NCBI GenBank assembly: GCA_029866005.1
Contig: JARXAE010000002.1
Span: forward strand, 1 to 64,000
Length of the DNA stretch: 64,000 nucleotides
Reading direction: 5' to 3'
Source: Fimbriimonas sp.
Lineage (GTDB): Bacteria; Armatimonadota; Fimbriimonadia; Fimbriimonadales; Fimbriimonadaceae
The position numbers were made by a program, and so were the translations under genes. Under the pieces are notes generated by a model, which did not search any database, was not told where the DNA came from, and was given only the letters and a program-made list of their open reading frames with translations. Positions 49,201 to 56,800 of this stretch are shown here, piece after piece; the stretch's first letter is position 1; every line of letters begins with the position of its first letter.

Positions 49201-49339
49201 CGCCACCGGCGCAACTGCCGAGCCAGGCACCCTGCCCTGGCCAGAAGGCATCGACCCCAAAAAGGTCGGCCGAAACGACACCTGCCCATGCGGCAGTGGC
49301 CTCAAGTTCAAAGCCTGCCACTACTCGGTCGTCAAGTAA
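46286..49339 (+). CDS. secA: Preprotein translocase subunit SecA with C-terminal SEC-C zinc motif
   Basis: [71 protein letters not shown], terminal [18 protein letters not shown]. ATG at 46286 chosen over ORF start 46142. Confidence 0.97.
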   Translation: [1017 protein letters not shown]

Positions 49340-49347
49340 TCCGAAAA

Positions 49348-49388
49348 CCCCCTCTCCATTCATGGAGAGGGGGTTGGGGGTGAGGACG
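49348..49388 (+). repeat. REP-like palindrome copy A
   Basis: CCCCCTCTCCAT-TC-ATGGAGAGGGGG + TTGGGGGTGAGGACG, 9 bp after secA stop. Confidence 0.9.
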
Positions 49389-49420
49389 CCTACTCACCAA
49401 CTTGGAGTCCAGAAAAAGCC

Positions 49421-49765
49421 ATGATTGACCAATCAAAAGCCCTGGACTTGCTACCCGGATTTCTAGTCATGGCTCTGGTTTGGTGGTTTCTCAACAACCA
49501 AACAGTCACGTACGGAGTCAGGCTGCTGAACTGGCAGATCACCGATAGTCTTCAGCGTAGTGCCGGAATGGACGGTAATCGAAGGCTAAAGCCAACTGAA
49601 GAAACCGCCGCAATCCAAAGTAGGGTTGCACGCGCGCTCGGGCTCGGCGCGCTCGGCTCCATCTTTTGGTGGGAAGTCGGCCAAGACAGTTGGAAAAGCA
49701 TTCTAGCCGGAGGATGGGCTCTCCTAAGCCTGCTCGTTGGGCTAAAGGTGCGTCGGAGCACGTAG
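49421..49765 (+). CDS. Hypothetical membrane protein
   Basis: 114-aa ORF with hydrophobic segments; GTG/ATG context plausible; no family recognised. Confidence 0.55.
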   Translation: MIDQSKALDLLPGFLVMALVWWFLNNQTVTYGVRLLNWQITDSLQRSAGMDGNRRLKPTEETAAIQSRVARALGLGALGSIFWWEVGQDSWKSILAGGWALLSLLVGLKVRRST

Positions 49766-49774
49766 CTTCGAAGT

Positions 49775-49796
49775 CCCCCTCTCCACTCATGGAGAG
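49775..49796 (+). repeat. REP-like palindrome copy B (partial)
   Basis: CCCCCTCTCCACTCATGGAGAG, lacks the closing GGGG and tail. Confidence 0.8.
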
Positions 49797-49808
49797 CCCA
49801 TTCCGGCT

Positions 49809-49850
49809 CCCCCTCTCCATTCATGGAGAGGGGGCTGGGGGGTGAGGACG
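49809..49850 (+). repeat. REP-like palindrome copy C, left end of DUF559 unit
   Basis: CCCCCTCTCCATTCATGGAGAGGGGG + CTGGGGGGTGAGGACG; nearly identical to copy A. Confidence 0.9.
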
Positions 49851-49887
49851 GATGCGTACCAGACCGGAAACACGCCTGGAAAAATTC

Positions 49888-50286
49888 TCAATCGCCAAGA
49901 GCTGTCGCCCTCTCTGCACAAATCTTGAGCGCGACCCCCAAGTGATCCACCATCCGGCCCTCACCGTCAATCTCGAAAAACTCCCGATTCGGAATCCGGT
50001 AAACCAAAATCCCGAAACGAGCAAGGTAAGCATCCCGAACCGCATCGCGTTCGGGATCATGTTGCTCCCCATCAAACTCGATCGCAAACTTAGCCTCGGC
50101 GCAGTAGAAATCCAGCCGATAGGGCCTGACCGGATACTCACGTCGGAACTTAAATCCCGTCTTCCGATCCCGAAGAATCTCCCAAGCAATTTGCTCCGCC
50201 ACTGAAGCCTGCTTCCGTGCCTTTCTCGCCCGAAGCGTCTCTTTCCGCGTCGGAACCGGAATGCTCTCAGAATCCGCCAAGCTCAA
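49888..50286 (-). CDS. DUF559 (PD-(D/E)XK, Vsr-like fold) endonuclease-like protein
   Basis: GFKFRREYPVRPYRLDFYCAEAKFAIEFDGEQHDPERDAVRDAYLARFGILVYRIPNREFFE matches the DUF559 pattern; TTG start with GAGGA just upstream. Confidence 0.88.
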   Translation of the reverse strand: MSLADSESIPVPTRKETLRARKARKQASVAEQIAWEILRDRKTGFKFRREYPVRPYRLDFYCAEAKFAIEFDGEQHDPERDAVRDAYLARFGILVYRIPNREFFEIDGEGRMVDHLGVALKICAERATALGD

Positions 50287-50290
50287 TCTT

Positions 50291-50331
50291 CCTCATCCCC
50301 TAAATCCCCTTCTCCATGAATGGAGAAGGGG
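50291..50331 (-). repeat. REP-like palindrome copy D, right end of DUF559 unit, inverted
   Basis: Reverse complement: CCCCTTCTCCATTCATGGAGAAGGGG + ATTTAGGGGATGAGG; stem keeps pairing through C-to-T/G-to-A covariation relative to copies A and C. Confidence 0.85.
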
Positions 50332-50470
50332 ACTTACGATTCATCCCAATTTAACAACTTCAATCTCTCGTGTCAAGTCATCCGAGCACGTTACGGTATC
50401 ACGCTGAGATCTCCCTAGAATCAGATCAACAGGTCAATGCCGGGAACTGACGAAACCACTCCAACCAGAG

Positions 50471-50568
50471 AGTAACATCCCTCCACAGATGCTCTCATTC
50501 ATCGCCGCGCTAGCCATGAACCCAACCGTCACCCAGCTCATCGAACAGTACAGAGTCGACCTAGGGAG
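50471..50568 (+). pseudogene. Detached duplicate of the 5' end of the DUF885 gene (98 bp, ungapped match to 51381-51478)
   Basis: atcgccgcgctagccatgaacccaaccgt.acccagctcatcgaacagta shared; about 83/98 identical by hand count; followed by unrelated sequence. Confidence 0.85.
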
Positions 50569-51367
50569 TGAACCGTCCTGCACCTTCGATCCAACCCGTG
50601 AGCATTTCCACGGTCTTCGATTCCCAAGTAGCCTTGTTAGATAACTGATAGGTTGCCACCTTCGCAACCACCAAGGGGTGCATGTCATAGTGGGTGGGAT
50701 CCGCACTCGCCTCCCGAGATTTCTTGGAATAAGGGCTTTTCCACGCAGACCCGAAACTTAACACGAGTTCTGCCGAAGGATCGACATCAATCGCGGAAAG
50801 ATCCCACCTAAGCCGACTCTGATCAAATCTCGCCACACAACCTCCCCCAGAACCTCCCTTGCCTTTGTACTTCAGAGGCAACTCCTCCATACGAACTGAT
50901 TTGCTGACAACAGCCCATCCCGGCTCCAGCTTCGGCACTTGCTCCTCAACCCAGTACACCTCTCCACTCATCGTCCCGCGTGGCGCATACTTCGGCGGAT
51001 TTGCGGAGCCCGGCTCTATGCCGACGAGAAGCTTGCCGACTAAGCGAATGAATCCTCGCTGCTCCGGGTCTTTTAGTTTTTTCGCTGCGGCTGGCCAGCG
51101 CTTTAAAGTTTCTTCACGCTCAAGCACATCTGCTACCAATGCCGTATTCGTTGCGCCCTTCCGTTTACTGAATGGATCGTCATCAACTCGAGTACGAGCA
51201 GTGCTGCCGTAAAACCCAGGCGAGAGCGGCGTCTGCGAAGGCATCGCCCACTCCTCGTTGACCAGCACCAGACCCTTCTGATCAACGCTGGGTGCGTCGC
51301 AGCCCACCAAAACTATCGTAATAACCAGAAAGACGAGTCCGCGCACGCCCCCATTATACAAAACCAT
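50561..51367 (-). CDS. Hypothetical lipoprotein
   Basis: Signal with lipobox-like FLVITIVLVGC; ORF start further upstream (51451) is antisense to the DUF885 gene; stop codon lies in the DUF885 duplicate. Confidence 0.65.
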   Translation of the reverse strand: MVLYNGGVRGLVFLVITIVLVGCDAPSVDQKGLVLVNEEWAMPSQTPLSPGFYGSTARTRVDDDPFSKRKGATNTALVADVLEREETLKRWPAAAKKLKDPEQRGFIRLVGKLLVGIEPGSANPPKYAPRGTMSGEVYWVEEQVPKLEPGWAVVSKSVRMEELPLKYKGKGGSGGGCVARFDQSRLRWDLSAIDVDPSAELVLSFGSAWKSPYSKKSREASADPTHYDMHPLVVAKVATYQLSNKATWESKTVEMLTGWIEGAGRFTP

Positions 51368-51398
51368 CCGGTGCAAACCAAGTAACATCCACTCATAA

Positions 51399-53051
51399 AT
51401 GCTTCCCTTGATCGCCGCGCTAGCCATGAACCCAACCGTAACCCAGCTCATCGAACAGTACCAAGCCGACCTCGGCAGCCTCGAGCGATTCTACAAAGTC
51501 GAAATCTCCGACGAACGCACCAGCAGGTTCAAAAAGTTCTACGAAGAAGCCGAAGCCAAACTCGAACAACAAGACTTCGACAAACTCAACCAAGGCCAAC
51601 GCGTCGACTACCTCCTCTTCAAAAACCATCTCGACCGCAACCTCGCCAAGCTCGACGCCTTCCAAAAGCAGATCGACGAAACCAAGCCCTTCCTCCCCTT
51701 CGCAACCGACCTCATCAAGCTCGGCCAAGACCAGCGGCGCAGCAACCCCATCCAGCCCCAACTCGCCGCCGCAACCCTCGCGAAAATCGAAACCGATCTC
51801 CCCAAGCTCAAACAAAAACTCGAAGCCAACAAAACCAACGACAAGTTCGCCGCCTTCCGCAGCGCCCGCTTCAACGACCAACTCCTCCGAAACCTCGCCG
51901 AGTGGTACCGGTTCTACAACACCTACGACCCCCAGTTCGGCTGGTGGGTCACCGAGCCCTACAACCGCACCACCAAGGCCCTCCAAGAGTTCAGCACCTT
52001 CCTCAAAGAGCGAATCTGCGGCCTAAAACCTGGCGACAATAGCCCCATCGTCGGCGACCCAATCGGCCGCCAAGCCCTCCTCAACGAGCTCAAATACGAG
52101 ATGATCCCCTACTCCCCCGAGGAGCTCATCGAGATCGCTAACCGGCAGTACGCCTGGTGCGAAACCGAAATGAAAAAGGCCGCCAAAGAGATGGGCTACG
52201 ATGACTGGCACCAGGCCCTCGAAAAGGTCAAACAAGACTACGTCCAACCCGGCGACCAGCCCCAAATGATCCGCGACCTCGCCGAAGAGGCGATCAAATA
52301 CGTCGAAGACAACGACCTCGTCACCGTCCCCCAACTCGCCAAAGAGACCTGGCGAATGACCATGATGCCCCGCGAACAGCAAAAGGTCAGCCCCTTCTTC
52401 CTCGGCGGCGAACAGATCATGGTCAGCTTCCCCACCGCCGAAATGGAGCACCAAGAAAAACTCATGAGCCTGCGCGCCAACAACATCCACTTCGCCCGCG
52501 CAACCGTCCACCACGAGCTCATCCCGGGTCACCACCTCCAGCAGTTCTACGAAAACCGCTTCAACCCCCTGCGCCAGCTCTTCTACACCCCCTTCTGGGC
52601 CGAAGGCAACGCCCTCTACTACGAATTCCTCTTCTGGGAAATGGGCTTCCCAAAAACCCCGCAAAACAAAGTCGGAATGCTCTTCTGGCGCATGCACCGC
52701 TGCGCCCGAATCATCTTCTCCCTCAGCTTCCACCTAAAGAAGATGACCGTCGAAGAGTGCGTCACCATGCTGGTCGAAAAAGTCGGCCACGAACGCGCCT
52801 CTGCCGAAGGCGAAGTCCGCCGCTCATTCGGAGGCGGCTACTCGCCTCTGTACCAAATCAGCTACATGATCGGCGCCCTCCAACTCTGGTCCCTCCGGAA
52901 CGAATTGGTCGATAGCGGAAAGATGAAGCAGAAGGACTTCCACGACCAAGTCTTCCAACAAAACAGCATCCCCATCGAAATGACTCGGGCACTGCTGACG
53001 GATCAGGCGTTGACGAAGGACTTCAAGTCATCGTGGCGGTTCTCGAACTAA
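51399..53051 (+). CDS. DUF885 family metallopeptidase-like protein
   Basis: VHHELIPGHHLQQF (HExxxGH-type), FWAEGNALYYEFLFWEMGF, GGYSPLYQISYMIGALQLWSLR typical of DUF885. Confidence 0.92.
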   Translation: MLPLIAALAMNPTVTQLIEQYQADLGSLERFYKVEISDERTSRFKKFYEEAEAKLEQQDFDKLNQGQRVDYLLFKNHLDRNLAKLDAFQKQIDETKPFLPFATDLIKLGQDQRRSNPIQPQLAAATLAKIETDLPKLKQKLEANKTNDKFAAFRSARFNDQLLRNLAEWYRFYNTYDPQFGWWVTEPYNRTTKALQEFSTFLKERICGLKPGDNSPIVGDPIGRQALLNELKYEMIPYSPEELIEIANRQYAWCETEMKKAAKEMGYDDWHQALEKVKQDYVQPGDQPQMIRDLAEEAIKYVEDNDLVTVPQLAKETWRMTMMPREQQKVSPFFLGGEQIMVSFPTAEMEHQEKLMSLRANNIHFARATVHHELIPGHHLQQFYENRFNPLRQLFYTPFWAEGNALYYEFLFWEMGFPKTPQNKVGMLFWRMHRCARIIFSLSFHLKKMTVEECVTMLVEKVGHERASAEGEVRRSFGGGYSPLYQISYMIGALQLWSLRNELVDSGKMKQKDFHDQVFQQNSIPIEMTRALLTDQALTKDFKSSWRFSN

Positions 53052-53055
53052 GAGT

Positions 53056-53081
53056 CCCCTCTCCATCCATGGAGAGGAGGG
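53056..53081 (+). repeat. REP-like palindrome copy E (degenerate)
   Basis: CCCCTCTCCAT-CC-ATGGAGAGGAGGG, 4 bp after DUF885 stop. Confidence 0.75.
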
Positions 53082-53093
53082 TCCAAGTTGGGA

Positions 53094-53149
53094 CACTGGT
53101 AAGCAGATTCTCGGAATCTCAAATAGGTTCCTGTTCGTGCTTACCAGTG
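53094..53149. other. Nested inverted repeat (structured element)
   Basis: CACTGGTAAGCA ... TGCTTACCAGTG perfect 12-bp arms, with inner GATTC-tcg-GAATC hairpin at 53106-53118. Confidence 0.7.
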
Positions 53150-53380
53150 CCACCCCTGCTACTTCTGCTTACGCAGCCCACAAGAGTGGCGCGCCGTCAA
53201 CGGTGTGCGAAGTTCCAAAGCTGTTCACGGACAAACTAGACTTCATCTCAAACACCTTCTCAACATCCGTCCGTTTGTCCGTGCCACCCTAAACTACTTC
53301 TGCTTACCCCGCCCACGTCAGTGGCCCGCCAGTGCCACCCCGGCTACTTCTGCTTGCCCTGCCCACGCCAGTGGCTCGCC
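53147..53380. repeat. Three ~50-bp degenerate repeats (53147-53196, 53281-53330, 53332-53380)
   Basis: Consensus GTGCCACCC..GCTACTTCTGCTT.CCC.GCCCACG.CAGTGGC.CGCC; last two nearly tandem. Confidence 0.8.
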
Positions 53381-53409
53381 GTTGTAAGTATTTTGCCTCA
53401 TGCGAGTCT

Positions 53410-53853
53410 TCAGATGATCGTCGATCGAGGTTCTGCATAAGCTGTATACGCTTCGTGCGCCTCGACTGCCGCGCGAAAATCCGACCAGGCTTTCAATAAG
53501 GCATCATCATTCTCACACTCCAGAAGGTCTTCATAAAGTGAAGGGCATTCTGAGAACAACTTAGAAGATAGAACTACTCGGCGGCAACCATCATAGTCGT
53601 CTATCCAAAAATGGAACATAGACGGAAAGCTGCCTACCGGAGTTCCAAAGCATACTGAAGGCATCAGCACGGGATGCAGTATGTCCCGTGCTTGATGAAT
53701 CAAGTAAAAGACTTTTCCATTCAAAACCATCATGCCGTAGACAAGATACCAACGCTGCTCAACGAGGCCAGAATCATACTCGCCTGACTCAGGGATCCTC
53801 CTTACCAAGGTTTCCTCTACCGATACTCGTCTTCGTTGACATAAGACCTTCAC
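53410..53853 (-). CDS. Hypothetical protein, candidate immunity protein for the adjacent RHS protein
   Basis: 147-aa ORF 26 bp downstream of the RHS stop, same strand; no family recognised. Confidence 0.6.
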   Translation of the reverse strand: MKVLCQRRRVSVEETLVRRIPESGEYDSGLVEQRWYLVYGMMVLNGKVFYLIHQARDILHPVLMPSVCFGTPVGSFPSMFHFWIDDYDGCRRVVLSSKLFSECPSLYEDLLECENDDALLKAWSDFRAAVEAHEAYTAYAEPRSTII

Positions 53854-53879
53854 TTAATCACTTCCTTTACATCCAGGAG

Positions 53880-56800
53880 CTAAAGTTTCCACGACGAACT
53901 AGAACCTCTAGTGTGAAATTTAAAAGGGTCATTTCCGTAACTAATGGGATCGTTCTTGAATTTAAAGATACTCCCTTCTCCCGTTTTTATATTTCTAAAG
54001 TAATGGATGTTGATTGTCTCTAGAACTCGTTTACCGTGTTCATTGAAACCGACATACTCCTCGATGACCTGGACCTTCTCGTGCGTTCCTGCATACCGAG
54101 GATCGCTCATTCGTCCCATTATGACCTCTCCACCTCCATTTCTCGCGTTTCGCATCGCAAGTTGTTCGGCAAAATTTGCCGCATAAGGCCTAAACCCTCG
54201 AGCAGCTGTTTCAGCTTCATCAGCAAGTTCTGCAATTGACCGCTGAAGGGTATACGCATTACGCTGGAGGGTATCTCGGGCAGACTGAGCGCTTACGCCA
54301 AAAAGACCCAGAACACTTTGTCCCAACCGAGTCCGTATAAGGAAACCGAAAATGGAACTCTGAATTCGGAGGCCTAAGTTCCGGATGCCTATGCTCAGTG
54401 CAAACCCCGTACCGCTGCACCTCAGACCATCAGCATCAACCGCATTGATCGGATTGTTCTCACAATACGCATACCAGTTCCTGCCGTCCTTAATCGGATC
54501 CCGCGTAATGAACCGCCCTGTGCTGGAATCGTAGTAGCGGTGCCCCAGAAGCTGGAGGCCAGTTTCGTCTTCTTGGTATCCAGCAGAGCCTGAGTAGCCG
54601 AAGGGGCCCTTCCAGGTTCCGGTGGAGCCGATGACCATTCCGTAGGCGTCGTACTTACGAGTCGCCGTCACGTTGCCCGAGATATCTGTCTGCTTAGCAA
54701 CATCCTTCAGCCCAGCATTCAGGAACGTACTCACCCCGTTACGCCGCTCCGAAACTCCAGGAGTATAAGTCGCACCAGAATCCGAAATGAGAGGCGCAGT
54801 GACGCCGGTTCCATCGCGGTGATACGTCATCCCGTTCTTACCCACCCGGGTATCGAACCCGTTGTACGTATACGTCTGACCCATGAACGTCTTCAGCCGG
54901 TCTTCATCGTCATAAGTCAGAACCGAAGGAGCGCCCATGCCGACCTTCACCGACGTCGTTCTTCCCGCCAGGTCGTAAGTGTAAGTCTTCACCCCCGCAG
55001 ACAAGAGCTTGTCGCCGTCATCATAGCTGTAGAACTCCGTCGCGCCATTAACAGTCTTACTCAGCCGGTTCCCGTTACCATCAAACGTGTATCCAGCCGA
55101 ATACCCCGGCCGAGTCTCACTCGTGAGCTGAGACGCCGCGTCATAACCATAACTCGTCGTCTCACCGTCAACGGTGTGAGAAAGAACCTCCGACACTGCA
55201 TTGTAGTTATAGCTCTCTGCCGAGATCTGCACGTTGGTCGAGATCTTCATCGTCGACTTCACCGATAGACGGTCGAGCGTATCGTAAGAGAAGAACTCCG
55301 TTGTGAACGGGTTTTGGTTGTTAGGCGCAATCTGCTTCTTCTGGCTCACCCGGCTCAGTGCGTCATAGCCTATCTCCGTTACTTCATCAAACGGATTCTT
55401 GAGCGATTTGAACCGACCGTACTGGTCGTAAGTGTAAGTCGTGGTCCCTGCAGGCTGTGTCATCGTTGCCCGCGAACCGTCAATATTGTAGGTGTAAGAA
55501 GTCACCTTCCCCGCCTGGTTCAAACTTGTCAAACGACCAACCGTGTCATAGAACCAAGAAGTCTGACCCGAAGTGTCGGTCATTGAGATCCGCCGACCTG
55601 CCGCATCGTAGGTGAACGTCGTATCCGTCATGTTCGGGTAGTCGATGACCGAGAGACGACCGAGATTGTCGTACTGATAGGAGATCTTGTTTCGACCCGA
55701 ACCCCGAAAAGCAGAGACATTCCCGTCACCGGCGTACTCATAGAATTCGGTCGTACCGTCCGGCAGGTACATGTACTTCAACTCGCCCCGATCCGTGTAT
55801 TGGTAGGAGCGGGTTTTGAGGCGTCCGTTCCGAACCGTCTTGAGCTGACCGAGCACTGTGTAAGTGTAAAGCTCCTGGTCTCCACGCGGGTTAGTCGAAG
55901 ATGTGAGCTGGTTCAACACATCGTAACTCATGTTGGAGGTGCGGTTTAAAGCATCCTTTACTTGGGTGACGTTGTCATTCAGATCGTAGGTGAATTGAGT
56001 CTGCCCACCTGCCGGGTCGGTCACTTTCCAGACGCGCAGCAGAATGTCGTACTGAATGGTCGTCGTCTTGTTCCCCGGTGCAGTCGCACTCGTTGGGAGC
56101 CCCGCGTTGTTATATACGGCGGTGGAAGTGAGACCTTCCGGGCTCGTTGTGCTGATGAGGTCGCCATCAGCGTTGTAATTCATGGTTGACGTTCGGCCGC
56201 CCGCGTCAGTAACTGAACTCGGCTGACCCCACTGGTCGTAGTTAACACTAAAGACCTGCTGTTGGAGGGCGTTGTAAGCCGTTTTGATGCTGTTCCCTTC
56301 GTAGCTGAACGTCACCGTCTTACCCATCGGGTTGGTCTTGGTTAGGACATTCCCGCGGCTATCGTAGGTGAACGTCGTCGTTTGGTTTAGCGGATTCGTT
56401 GTACTCAGCGCGTTGCCATTGGCATCACGAGTGATGTTCCAAGTTTGGTTTCGCTCGTTGCGGTACTGGGTCACATCATGCTCGGCGTTTCGGGTGATGA
56501 CCGTGGTGAATCCAGCTTCGTCCTTTCCGCCGATGTACTGGCCGTTGCTAAAGTAGTCCCAGCTCGCCTTGCCATCTTCGTTCGTGATCTTTGTCTGACC
56601 ATCCGAAACGTACTGATAACTGACGACCTTCTGGTTTGGATTAACAACAGAAACAACCCTTCCCTGTGAATCGTAGTTGTAGCGATATCTCAAAGTTGAG
56701 CTCGCTGCTACCTGCTTTGAATCTTGGTATCCCGTAAACCGAGCTCCTCCTGGGCCGCTGTACACACCACCACCGGGAAGAACCCCTTGGTTCGTAAAGT

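Larger units (their letters stand above)
49809..50331. mobile_element. Putative REP-like/DUF559 mobile unit (palindrome - DUF559 gene - inverted palindrome)
   Basis: Copies C and D lie in opposite orientation with their GGGG..TGAGGA tails facing the DUF559 ORF. Confidence 0.55.

Noticed and set aside
49552-49824. Minus-strand ORFs at 49539-49824 overlapping REP copies B and C
   Set aside because: Antisense to the 114-aa ORF and start within repeats; no supporting motif.
51420-52733. Minus-strand ORFs 51420-51986 and 52023-52733 opposite DUF885
   Set aside because: Antisense shadows of codon bias; composed of E/V/G/L repeats, no motifs.
53147-53380. Possible CRISPR array
   Set aside because: Only three degenerate ~50-bp units with irregular spacing (84 bp, then 1 bp); no cas genes in window.
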